DNA of 55,061 bases. It comes from an uncultured Selenomonadales bacterium. Its GTDB lineage: Bacteria > Bacillota > Negativicutes > DSM-1736 > Dendrosporobacteraceae. Below are positions 26,608 through 33,985 of this stretch, piece by piece; position 1 is the stretch's first letter; the number at the start of each line of letters is the position of its first letter. The stretch lies in assembly GCA_946407015.1 (NCBI GenBank), contig CAMJML010000022.1:1-55061 (forward strand), given 5' to 3'. Both the position numbers and the translations under genes were made by a program. The notes below the pieces were generated by a model that saw only the letters and a list, made by a program, of their open reading frames with translations, did no database searches and had not been told where the DNA came from.

Positions 26608-28197
26608 ATGAAAGGTTCTACTGGTATGTTGAAAAAATATGCAATTTTAGTTGCCGTTTGCCTGGGGACGGTGCTGAGTGCCTATGTCAGCAGCTGCGTC
26701 AATATCGCCCTGCCCAATATCATGGCAGCGCTAAACTTTAATATGGATTCAATTGTCTGGGTATCGCTGGGGTATATGCTGCCCTATGGCTCCATACTGC
26801 CTCTGACCGGCAAGCTGGGGGATCAGTTCGGGGCCAAAAAAGTTTATATCCTGGGCATGGCCCTGTTTACGGCGGCTTCCCTGCTGTGTGGGATAGCCAC
26901 CAGTTCGGCCGAGATGGTTATCTTCCGGATTATCCAAGGGATAGGAGCCGGCATGCTGCTGCCGAACGCGATGACCATTGTGGCCCAGACGTTTGATGCA
27001 CACGAACGGGGACAGGCTTTAGGCATTTGGAGTGCCATGGCAGCGGCGGGCAGTGCCATGGGACCCACCATCGGAGGCTATTTAATTGAAAGGTTTGACT
27101 GGCGATCCGTGTTTTTCTCGGTTGGGCCTGTTTGTGTGCTGAGCATTGTCTTTGCACTGCTGATCATTCCGGTTTCCCGGCGCAATGCAGGGGTCAAGAT
27201 TGATTATTTAGGGGCGTGCCTGCTCGTCACCGGGATTAGCTCCTTATTGGTGGCCTTGAATCAGGGGCAAAAAGAAGGCTGGGATTCACTCTATATTTTG
27301 CTGCTCTTCTATGCGGCCTTTGCGGCTTTTATCCTGTTTTTGGCTGTGGAGCTCAGGGTGCAAAATCCAATGATTGAGCTGCGCTTGTTCCGCAGCGTCA
27401 ATTTCACCATGGCCAATCTCGTAGGGTTTATCTCTTTTGTTGCCTTTTATGGCGGCATGTTTTTACTGCCGTTTTTCTTAAAATCCAATATGAATTACAG
27501 CTCAACTACGGCCGGTATGATGATGCTGCCTTTGACCGCCACCATGGTGGTCTTTTCGCCGCTCGGCGGACGTCTGGCCGATCGCTTTGGGTCCAGGCTG
27601 CCGGCCTTTGTGGGAATTATGATGATTGCCGCAGCGCTTTATCTGCTGGATACCATTAACACCGATTATTCCGGCCATGATTTTTTCCTGCGGCTATCAC
27701 TCTTTGGGGCTGGCCTGGGCTTAACCATGTCGCCACTTACCAGCTGCGCCGTTTCGTCCTTGCCGAAAGACCGGATTGGGGTTGGCTCAGGAATTTTTAA
27801 TCTGGCCAAAATTATTGGCGGCAGTATTGGCGTGGTCTTTGCCGAAACGCTGCTGACCCGTCGGGAAATTTATCATACCGCTGTGTTGAAGGAATACTTA
27901 AATCCGGAAACGCACTCCACGCAGCAGATCTTTCAGTTGCTGCAGGGATTGTGGGGGCAGCAGGGGATGGATAGTACTATGTTAATGACGGCCACTCAGG
28001 GCTGGCTGACCGGGTATGGGATGCTGCCCCAGCAATATACCATGTTTAAGGCGGTGCTGAGCGGCTTGGTAGCCAAACAAGCCTCTATTCTGTCTTTTCA
28101 GGATGTCTTCCATACCGTAGCCATGCTCTGTTTTAGCGGCGGTTTACTCGCCTTACTGATCCGGCGGAACGCCGCCGGTTCCAGCCCGAAAACTTAA
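26608..28197 (+). CDS. DHA2-family MFS drug exporter (EmrB-like)
   Basis: About 529 residues and 14 TM, with motif A GKLGDQFGAKKVYI and motif C GPTIGGYLIE. It pairs with the upstream EmrA-like protein as a tripartite pump. ATG 26608 or ATG 26626 may start it; an AAAGG lies ten bases before the second, and MLKKYAILVAV is a typical N-terminus. Terminators follow at 28214 and 28336. Confidence 0.88.
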   Translation: MKGSTGMLKKYAILVAVCLGTVLSAYVSSCVNIALPNIMAALNFNMDSIVWVSLGYMLPYGSILPLTGKLGDQFGAKKVYILGMALFTAASLLCGIATSSAEMVIFRIIQGIGAGMLLPNAMTIVAQTFDAHERGQALGIWSAMAAAGSAMGPTIGGYLIERFDWRSVFFSVGPVCVLSIVFALLIIPVSRRNAGVKIDYLGACLLVTGISSLLVALNQGQKEGWDSLYILLLFYAAFAAFILFLAVELRVQNPMIELRLFRSVNFTMANLVGFISFVAFYGGMFLLPFFLKSNMNYSSTTAGMMMLPLTATMVVFSPLGGRLADRFGSRLPAFVGIMMIAAALYLLDTINTDYSGHDFFLRLSLFGAGLGLTMSPLTSCAVSSLPKDRIGVGSGIFNLAKIIGGSIGVVFAETLLTRREIYHTAVLKEYLNPETHSTQQIFQLLQGLWGQQGMDSTMLMTATQGWLTGYGMLPQQYTMFKAVLSGLVAKQASILSFQDVFHTVAMLCFSGGLLALLIRRNAAGSSPKT

Positions 28198-28213
28198 GGT
28201 TGGTCGCTGTGAA

Positions 28214-28246
28214 CAGCCATCTGTGAAAAGCGGATGGCTGCTTTTT
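28214..28246 (+). terminator. Terminator of the padR-hlyD-MFS operon
   Basis: CAGCCAT pairs with ATGGCTG around a CTGTGAAAAGCGG loop, followed by CTTTTTAG. Confidence 0.65.
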
Positions 28247-28335
28247 AGGATTGCCTGAGAGTATTCTAATGAATGAGCAAGTCTTTTGTGGACTGCAGGG
28301 CCGCCCTAATGTCGGAAAACAGCTGCATCCCTATT

Positions 28336-28372
28336 AAAGAGGCCTGAATCAATTGATTCAGGCCTCTTTGAT
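28336..28372. terminator. Bidirectional terminator
   Basis: AAAGAGGCCTGAATC and GATTCAGGCCTCTTT form a perfect 15-bp stem with an AATT loop just behind the minus-strand Bcr/CflA gene. Confidence 0.88.
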
Positions 28373-28381
28373 AATGATCTT

Positions 28382-29599
28382 TTATTTATTCCGGGCCAGC
28401 AGCCAATAAGATAAAACGGCTGCTGTATTCGCCAGAGCGATAATCAAGCCCATTGGGAGGGCCGAGTGACTTCCGGCCAGACCCACAAATGGAGCCATGA
28501 TGCCGCCAAGCACAAAAGACAACAGACCGATTAATGCCGAGGCGCTGCCGGCTGCTTTGGCTTGATCCTGCATGGCGAGGGAAAAACTACTGGTACCGAC
28601 AATTCCCACACTGGAGACGACAAAGAAGAGTGGAATGAGAACGCTGTACAGTCCGCCGTCCAGTATAATGGCAGCCAGTAAAACAAGACTGCTGACGAAA
28701 GCGATGGATAGTCCGGCGGCCAGCAGGGTAGCTTCCCGGATACGGCCAGCCAGCCGGCCGGTGAGTTGGCTGGCTATGATAATACCCACACCGTTAATTC
28801 CGAAAAGCAGGCTGAATTTCTGTGGAGACACCTGAAAGATGTTTTGCAGGACAAAGGGTGAGCCGGAGATATAGGCAAACATGGCAGCGGTCACAAAGCC
28901 CTGAGCGAGTGAATATCCCATAAATTTACCGTTGGCCAATAATGCGCGAAAGGTTTTTAGAACACTTGTAAGGGCGGCCTTAGAACGCATGGATGGAGCC
29001 AGCGTTTCCCGAAAGCCCCAGAGAACGGTGAACAGCATGATGGTTCCTACGGCGGCCAGGGCCACAAAAACGCCGCGCCAGGAAGAAAACTGCAAAATCT
29101 GGCCGCCGAAAATCGGCGCCATAATGGGAGCAACTCCGTTAATCAGCATCAGCAGCGAGAAAAACCGGGTCATTTCCGATCCCGAGTATAGGTCGCGGAC
29201 GGCTGCCCGGGCGATCACGATGCCGACCGAGCCAGCCAGTCCTTGGACAAACCGCATCAGGATAAACATCCACATGCTCGAGGAAACGACGCATAAGAGT
29301 GACGAAATCACATAGAGGATCAAGCCGATCAGCAATGGCCCGCGGCGTCCGCGAATATCACTGATAGGACCGGCAAAAATTTGTCCTAAAGCAATGCCCA
29401 GCAGACAAGCCGTCAGACTGAGCTGGGTTAACGAGGTTGTGGCCTGCAAGTCTATAGCCAAAGCGGGAAGGGCTGGCAAATACATATCAATGGACAGTGG
29501 GCCAAAAGCGGCCAATGAGCCCAGGATAAAGGCCAGCCAGAGTGTGGAAGCCTGAGGGGTTTCGCCGACGGCTGCTGAAGAAGTATTGTAATGACTCAT
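28382..29599 (-). CDS. Bcr/CflA-family MFS multidrug exporter
   Basis: 405 residues, 12 TM. The Bcr signatures are present: FGPLSIDMYLPALPALA in TM1, GPISDIRGRRGPLL (motif A), and motif C-like sequence in TM5. Family members export bicyclomycin, chloramphenicol or peptides. AAAGGAG fits the ATG at 29599 (MSHYNT) better than the ATG at 29608. It lies 24 bases behind a TetR gene in the same direction, so the pair is an efflux operon under local repression. Confidence 0.88.
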   Translation of the reverse strand: MSHYNTSSAAVGETPQASTLWLAFILGSLAAFGPLSIDMYLPALPALAIDLQATTSLTQLSLTACLLGIALGQIFAGPISDIRGRRGPLLIGLILYVISSLLCVVSSSMWMFILMRFVQGLAGSVGIVIARAAVRDLYSGSEMTRFFSLLMLINGVAPIMAPIFGGQILQFSSWRGVFVALAAVGTIMLFTVLWGFRETLAPSMRSKAALTSVLKTFRALLANGKFMGYSLAQGFVTAAMFAYISGSPFVLQNIFQVSPQKFSLLFGINGVGIIIASQLTGRLAGRIREATLLAAGLSIAFVSSLVLLAAIILDGGLYSVLIPLFFVVSSVGIVGTSSFSLAMQDQAKAAGSASALIGLLSFVLGGIMAPFVGLAGSHSALPMGLIIALANTAAVLSYWLLARNK

Positions 29600-29623
29600 A
29601 AGTAGCATCTCCTTTAAAAAAAA

Positions 29624-30235
29624 TTAGACCGTCGCTTTGTTGCAATTGCTACGGTTCGCTGCAAGCCCTGAAACAATCAGTTCCCATACGCCGGATAGTT
29701 CCTGATCGATAGTGGGTGCAAGCCAAAATTGGGAGTGAGCTGGATGACGAAAACGGATCATGGCTTGTAAAAGCGCTGCTGCCGTTATCTGGCTGCAGCC
29801 TGGCCGCAATTCCTGCCGCTTCATTCCTTCCTCCACAAGCTCCGTGACTTGTTCCAGCAGACTATTGGTATAAGCTTCAACCAATTGGGGAGCCTGCTCG
29901 GAGAGGGTATAGTATAAAGCAAACAATTCCGGTTCGTCGAGCAGCTTACTTCGCTTCAAATGCAAGAGTGTTTCAAACCACAGCAAGAGTTTGGCTGAAG
30001 CGCTGCCGTCTTTGGTTAATACCTGCTGCATGGCGGCAGCAATACTTTGCAGCCAGCGCTCGACAACAGCGTTCAGCAGAGCAGCTTTATTGGGGAAATA
30101 CCGGTATACGGCGGCGTGGCTGATGTTGAGGGCTTTGGCAACATCCACGACCGTGGCCTTGTCGGCACCGAACCGGCACAGGACTTGTTCGGCTGTGTTA
30201 AGAATGATTTCTTTATTCAAAGCAAGTGTGGTCAT
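29624..30235 (-). CDS. TetR/AcrR-family repressor
   Basis: 203 residues. N-terminal HTH (about 10-56): ILNTAEQVLCRFGADKATVVDVAKALNISHAAVYRYFPNKAAL, quoted here only for its core DVAKALNISHAAVYRYF. The C-terminal ligand domain is all-helical. It is the first gene of the operon with the Bcr/CflA pump and has a strong inverted repeat over its promoter, so it is inferred to repress both genes until a drug binds. Confidence 0.9.
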   Translation of the reverse strand: MTTLALNKEIILNTAEQVLCRFGADKATVVDVAKALNISHAAVYRYFPNKAALLNAVVERWLQSIAAAMQQVLTKDGSASAKLLLWFETLLHLKRSKLLDEPELFALYYTLSEQAPQLVEAYTNSLLEQVTELVEEGMKRQELRPGCSQITAAALLQAMIRFRHPAHSQFWLAPTIDQELSGVWELIVSGLAANRSNCNKATV

Positions 30236-30263
30236 GACAGGTAAGCCTCCTTATTATTCAATT

Positions 30264-30323
30264 ATCATAACACAAGACACAAACCGGTTACAAGTTTCAA
30301 AAAATGAATTTTGTAACCGGTTT
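30264..30323 (-). promoter_or_regulatory. tetR promoter and paired operator
   Basis: On the minus strand TTGTAA (30288-30293) and TATGAT (30264-30269) are 18 bp apart. AAACCGGTTACAA (30281-30293) is repeated inverted as TTGTAACCGGTTT (30311-30323), 30 bp apart. Each arm has a small AACCGGTT palindrome of its own, so these look like two TetR-dimer sites, one covering the -35. Confidence 0.7.
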
Positions 30324-30467
30324 ATTTGTGTGTAGTAGACTGATTTAGATGAACGTTAATGAGAATACAATCCTAGCTTTAGCCGTGTTTGTATTAGGCA
30401 GGATTGTGGTTAGCTGCATGGGGCCGTTTATGACAAAATTCGCTAAAGGAGAGGGACGGGCATTTTC

Positions 30468-30496
30468 TTGACATTCGTGCGACGCAGTTATAAAAT
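30468..30496 (+). promoter_or_regulatory. Promoter of the tRNA-Thr gene
   Basis: TTGACA (30468-30473) and TAAAAT (30491-30496) with a 17-bp spacer, 14 bases ahead of the mature tRNA. Confidence 0.7.
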
Positions 30497-30510
30497 AGAA
30501 ACGTAAAAAC

Positions 30511-30586
30511 GCCGGTATAGCTCAGCTGGTAGAGCATCTCATTCGTAATGAGAGGGTCACAGGTTCGAATCCTGCTATCGGCTCCA
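30511..30586 (+). tRNA. tRNA-Thr (anticodon CGT)
   Basis: 76 nt with encoded CCA. Acceptor stem GCCGGTA/TATCGGC, D-arm GCTCAGCTGGTAGAGC, anticodon stem TCTCA/TGAGA with loop TTCGTAA giving anticodon CGT for ACG codons, and T-arm with GGTTCGAATCC. Single gene with its own promoter and terminator. Confidence 0.96.
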
Positions 30587-30594
30587 GTGAAATC

Positions 30595-30624
30595 AAGCCT
30601 CCCGAGGAATCGGGAGGCTTTTTT
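30595..30624 (+). terminator. Terminator of tRNA-Thr
   Basis: AAGCCTCCCG (30595-30604) and CGGGAGGCTT (30611-30620) form a perfect stem followed by TTTT. Confidence 0.92.
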
Positions 30625-30738
30625 ATGTTGACTTGTATTCAATTTTGTATCCGTCGGGGAGTTTTCTGCGCTTCATGATGGCACGCACCTGTCAAAATAC
30701 TCATGAATAGGATGAAATAAGAAAGAGAGGTTGATCGC

Positions 30739-31083
30739 GTGAAAAAAGAGATTGTAGTGAACTTAACGACTTTAACATGCTGTTATTTTGAAGAGGGGCA
30801 ATTGGTCAAAGAATATCCTGTAGGTGCAGGCAAGCCGTCCACTCCAACGCCTCCGGGCAGCTATCAGGTGATCGAAAAATTAGTATTTGAAAAAGCCGGA
30901 GATGTAGACCTCGGTTCAAGGAGATTGGTTTTATCATCAGACAAAACTTGTCTTCATGGTTCCTGGAATGGTCCGGTAGAAGGCTATGTATCCGGGGGCT
31001 GCGTCCGAATGTATAATCACGATATTGAAGAACTGTTTGCTAAAATCGAGGTTGGCACACCGGTCATGATGATAATAGACTGA
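30739..31083 (+). CDS. Small L,D-transpeptidase (YkuD domain)
   Basis: 114 residues, a bare YkuD catalytic domain: YPVGAGKPSTPTPPGSYQV, then HGSW and SGGCVRMYN with nucleophile C88. These enzymes make 3-3 crosslinks in peptidoglycan or attach lipoproteins. It has no signal peptide, TM or LysM domain, unlike most secreted members, so export is unexplained and a cytoplasmic or mother-cell role is possible. AGAGAGG precedes a GTG-free ATG-type start at 30739 (encoded GTG). Monocistronic, with a terminator at 31148. Confidence 0.85.
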   Translation: MKKEIVVNLTTLTCCYFEEGQLVKEYPVGAGKPSTPTPPGSYQVIEKLVFEKAGDVDLGSRRLVLSSDKTCLHGSWNGPVEGYVSGGCVRMYNHDIEELFAKIEVGTPVMMIID

Positions 31084-31147
31084 TGGATGATCCGCATAGC
31101 GTAATCCTTTTTCGCTGCAGATTTGAGCCTGCTGGCGTCAAAAGTTT

Positions 31148-31178
31148 AGGCCTTCCGAACATCTCGGAAGGCCTTTTT
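31148..31178 (+). terminator. Terminator of the L,D-transpeptidase gene
   Basis: AGGCCTTCCGA pairs with TCGGAAGGCCT around ACATC, followed by TTTT. Confidence 0.88.
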
Positions 31179-31305
31179 ATCTGACTTATCTATCCAAGCT
31201 TGTCCACGAATCGTAGTTTATACGCAGGCGAATGTTTGGATGTTAAGAATGTAATGACTATAACGATACAAAAAACTTTCTTGTCGCTGCAGCGAGGCAA
31301 GGCTG

Positions 31306-31500
31306 TCACTCATAGCTATATTGGCACGTTGGATAGATAGGTACACCTTTCGAGAGATACCAACCAATGGTGTACTTAAAATTATTAGCTCCGATCGTTT
31401 GAAAACTAATAAGATGCCAACCAAGCCTTAAAAAATCTCTAAGTTTCTGTTGAATCGCCGAATCGGTTTCGGCAATAGCCACCATAGATTCCATGTGCAC
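31306..31500 (-). CDS. Small hypothetical protein
   Basis: 64 residues from GTG 31500, or 62 from ATG 31494, behind a strong GGGAGGTGA site (31503-31512). The sequence (MVAIAETDSAIQQKL, LGWHLISFQTIG, then KYTIGWYL) has alternating helix and strand tendency with no signal or membrane segment. It is not recognised with confidence; LGWHLISF resembles the core of small DUF4177-like proteins. Another minus frame (31218-31424) overlaps it but lacks a ribosome site. Coding status rests mainly on the ribosome site. Confidence 0.5.
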   Translation of the reverse strand: MHMESMVAIAETDSAIQQKLRDFLRLGWHLISFQTIGANNFKYTIGWYLSKGVPIYPTCQYSYE

Positions 31501-31570
31501 TCCGGTCACCTCCCTTGAATTTGATTATTACTTTCAACAAACAACATTTAATTCCTTCTTGTTTTTTAAA

Positions 31571-31589
31571 AATAATGATTATCTATTAA
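31571..31589. promoter_or_regulatory. Fur box-like sequence
   Basis: AATAATGATTATCTATTAA agrees with the 19-bp Fur consensus at 12 positions, all in the central and left part. It lies upstream of the small minus-strand gene and of the weak plus-strand ORF at 31702. In AT-rich DNA this is only suggestive. Confidence 0.35.
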
Positions 31590-31701
31590 GAGTATATATG
31601 ATGGAAAACAAATGATATTCTCCCTGAGCATAATAGAAGGTTAAAACAACTTACGTGGAGAAGTGCCCATTATACCGATAAGATTGGAGCTGCATGTATG
31701 A

Positions 31702-31875
31702 GTGTGTGCAAAAAAAATAATATGGAGCAGTCAGAATGAACAAATATTATTTGAACATGGGCAATTTAAACTTTTAAGTAAAACCGAATTAATCCCACTC
31801 GGCAAGACCATGCAATGTGTAAAGAAATCACTCGAAATGCTAAATCGTACTGATATTTTGCCTTATCTCCGATAA
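31702..31875 (+). CDS. Possible 57-residue helix-turn-helix protein or remnant
   Basis: A GTG-started frame reads WSSQNEQILFEHGQF, then ELIPLGKTMQCVKKSLEMLNR. Its spacing of Trp, Glu, Leu, Gly-Lys-Thr and Val-Leu resembles a SANT/Myb-like DNA-binding helix bundle. An ATG at 31698 in another frame (MSVCKK) would join this frame if the run of eight A at 31710-31717 were one base shorter. It may therefore be a frameshifted or slippage-dependent gene, or a decayed fragment. The ribosome site is weak. Confidence 0.3.
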   Translation: MCAKKIIWSSQNEQILFEHGQFKLLSKTELIPLGKTMQCVKKSLEMLNRTDILPYLR

Positions 31876-32196
31876 TCAGTATGGATCTTCCATCTAAAAT
31901 CCTCGGTTCATTAGCCTTGCAGCATCACTGGATGAATGTGTCCGGCAGATGCCGTTTTTTAATCCCTAAAGCAAAGTGTGCAGAGACGTTCCAGCATTCT
32001 TCAAGTGGTACGTGTTAAAGAAAATGCTGCGATTCAGCGGTGAGGATTTGTTTTCTTGCGGATCGTTTCACCCGCTGATCCAGCAATCAGTCGAGAAAAA
32101 GCACCACGAGCCAGGCTGCTTTAAAAATAATCGTATGAAATCCCTCAAATGTGTCAAAATAAGTCCAATTAATAAAGATATTTGAGGAGATTTATC
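31876..32196. other. Gene-poor stretch
   Basis: About 320 bases with no convincing gene. A 69-codon frame (31976-32185) has no ribosome site and biased, Cys/Lys-rich composition. GAGGAG at the right end belongs to the next gene. No repeats or clear promoter were seen. Confidence 0.5.
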
Positions 32197-32742
32197 ATGA
32201 GCAATCAAACCATTTTATGGGGAATGCTGATTTTGCCGTGGCTCACGCTTTTTTTCATGCCTAAGGAAGACATTAAGAAGTGGATGCCGGCGGCCCTATT
32301 CGTTATGGTATCCAGTACTTTGATTATTGATGGCGGCGTTGGGTTAAAGCTATTCGAAATCAGGGAAAACATCTATCCATTCAATGAAATGATCAGTTAT
32401 ATTTATGGCGCGTTGCCGGTTGGCTCGATGTGGATTCTTAAATATACCTACGGGAGGCTTTGGCTCTATACAGCCATTCAGCTTGTGGGCAGTTTCATCT
32501 TGATGTTCCTGGTGCAGCCGTGGCTGCATCGCCGCGGTATCCTCGTTTGGCTTGACGAAACGGATTTAGGCGGAATGGGAGCCTTTATCACCACGCTGGT
32601 TCATTTAATTTCCGTATATGGCTATCAAATGTGGCAGGATAGTGCTTTTGTTCAGACCGAGCGGATTGCTACTGCCTCATTTTTGCAGCCGGCAGCCGCC
32701 AAGCCGTTAGAGCAGGGTTCTCCGGAAGATAACGAATCATGA
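32197..32742 (+). CDS. CBO0543-family membrane protein (first copy)
   Basis: 181 residues with about five TM helices. It starts MSNQTILWGMLILPWLTLFF, with MPKEDIKKWMPAALF after TM1 and YPFNEMISYIYGALPVGSMW between TM2 and TM3. These are features of the uncharacterised CBO0543 family found in spore-forming Firmicutes. GAGGAG sits before ATG 32197. A second, diverged member follows at 32927 behind a terminator. Function unknown. Confidence 0.78.
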   Translation: MSNQTILWGMLILPWLTLFFMPKEDIKKWMPAALFVMVSSTLIIDGGVGLKLFEIRENIYPFNEMISYIYGALPVGSMWILKYTYGRLWLYTAIQLVGSFILMFLVQPWLHRRGILVWLDETDLGGMGAFITTLVHLISVYGYQMWQDSAFVQTERIATASFLQPAAAKPLEQGSPEDNES

Positions 32743-32750
32743 ATCATCAG

Positions 32751-32772
32751 GCGTCCTCAGGGACGCTTTTTT
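32751..32772 (+). terminator. Terminator between the two CBO0543-type genes
   Basis: GCGTCC/GGACGC stem with TCAG loop and six T. Confidence 0.82.
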
Positions 32773-32926
32773 ATGTAAGCCTAAAAGCTGGCAACAAACA
32801 GCCGGGACTTGGGTGTTTCCCAAAGGAACTATCTGGGTTTGCGTGAGATAAAATGACAAGCCGGGTTTTGTTTAGACCGGCCAAAACCGGTCAATAATAC
32901 AAGAGAGAACTGTTTGCGAGGTGCCT

Positions 32927-33496
32927 ATGTTTCTTAGTACTGTTGCGATTAATCCCCGGGAAGTGGAACTGCAAAAGTTATTGACGGATTTGCGTATCCA
33001 AGATTGGATTGAGGAAGATATTTTTAAATTTAAATGGTGGTTTTTACTGCTGTTTTTTTGTCTGTCCGGATTTGTTTGGTGGAAAATGGTGGACAAGGCC
33101 CGGTTATCTGAAATCAGCCTCTATATGGCCATTACCTCGATTGTTACGTTAGGGCTTGACGAATATGGTGAGGAATTAACGCTCTGGTGGTATACTATTG
33201 ATATTCTGCCCATTTTTCCACCACTGACTGCTGTGGATTTGGCTTCTTTGCCGATCATCTACTCGCTCGTTTATCAAAGATACCGCAGTTGGACAAGCTT
33301 TCTGTGGGCAACTGTCATCATGTCGGCAATCTTTGCGTTTGTGCTTGAACCGATTCTGGTTTATACCAAGTTCTATGTCTTATTAAAATGGAAGTATTAT
33401 TATAGTTTTCCCATTTACATCGTTATGGCTGTCCTCATTAAGTGGGTTGTTGAAAAGATTAAGTTCAAGGAAGCTCCTCAACGCAGTCAGGGCTGA
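32927..33496 (+). CDS. CBO0543-family membrane protein (second copy)
   Basis: 189 residues. A soluble N-terminal part of about 35 residues (REVELQKLLTDLRIQDWIEED) precedes four or five TM helices, with LGLDEYGEELTLWWYTIDILP and YQRYRSWTSFLWATV as landmarks. It resembles the preceding protein in helix spacing and lipid-facing composition. GCGAGG lies before ATG 32927; a GTG at 32921 is inside the ribosome site. No function known. Confidence 0.75.
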   Translation: MFLSTVAINPREVELQKLLTDLRIQDWIEEDIFKFKWWFLLLFFCLSGFVWWKMVDKARLSEISLYMAITSIVTLGLDEYGEELTLWWYTIDILPIFPPLTAVDLASLPIIYSLVYQRYRSWTSFLWATVIMSAIFAFVLEPILVYTKFYVLLKWKYYYSFPIYIVMAVLIKWVVEKIKFKEAPQRSQG

Positions 33497-33520
33497 AGGA
33501 CTAGGAATGGCGATAATAGA

Positions 33521-33563
33521 AAAAACGGCAAGGCCTCCTGTTGTGTGAGGTCTTGCCGTTTTT
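33521..33563. terminator. Bidirectional terminator between CBO0543-type gene and hutP-like gene
   Basis: AAAAACGGCAAGGCCTC (33521-33537) pairs with GAGGTCTTGCCGTTTTT (33547-33563), one G-T pair, with A and T runs at the ends. Confidence 0.9.
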
Positions 33564-33565
33564 AG

Positions 33566-33985
33566 CTATTCTATTGCCAGTGAGCGGTGAGCCAGGCCGA
33601 CCGCAACTTCATTTAAATGCAGTACGCCAACACCGACGTAGACGGCTACGCATAAGTGCTCGCCGTAACGCGCCAGGCCGATTTTTCCGCCGATGTTGAG
33701 TCCGGCAGCTTTGGCGGTGATTTGTTCAAGGGCGGCATGGGTTGCCCCGGCTACTGCGCCTTCGCCGATGTGATTGCTGCTGACCAGACCTTGGCGCTGA
33801 GCGGCCACAACGGCGCGTTCGATGATTTTTTTGACAGAAGAAAGATATTCCCCGCCGAAATCGACGGCGGTAGCCTGAATGCCGTTGGCTTGCAGTTTGG
33901 CTCGCAATTCCTGCTCTTCCACACGGTCTTTACTGATCGCCATAGTCAAAGCAGCCCGGCCGATATCAACACTTGCATAATCCAC
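33566..33985 (-). CDS. HutP-family RNA-binding antiterminator
   Basis: 139 residues, close to B. subtilis HutP length (about 148). Features are an N-terminal IGRAALTMAIS strand, THAALEQITAKAAGLNIGGKIGL corresponding to the HATMEAL helix region of HutP, and the C-terminal VAVYVGVGVLHLNEVAVGL corresponding to its VSLYGTIGAPIKGLEHE-type strand and GVG ending. HutP binds UAG-rich RNA with histidine and Mg2+. GGGAGG precedes GTG 33985, which overlaps the symporter's end by 20 bases, so the two are cotranslated. The conserved histidine ligands of HutP are not all visible, so the effector may differ. Confidence 0.75.
   Translation of the reverse strand: MDYASVDIGRAALTMAISKDRVEEQELRAKLQANGIQATAVDFGGEYLSSVKKIIERAVVAAQRQGLVSSNHIGEGAVAGATHAALEQITAKAAGLNIGGKIGLARYGEHLCVAVYVGVGVLHLNEVAVGLAHRSLAIE

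Noticed and set aside
31218-31424. 68-codon minus-strand frame
   Set aside because: Overlaps the better-supported small gene at 31306-31500 and has no ribosome site.
31976-32185. 69-codon plus-strand frame in the gene-poor stretch
   Set aside because: Non-ATG start without a ribosome site, unlikely composition and no recognisable motif; the ribosome site near its end belongs to the gene at 32197.
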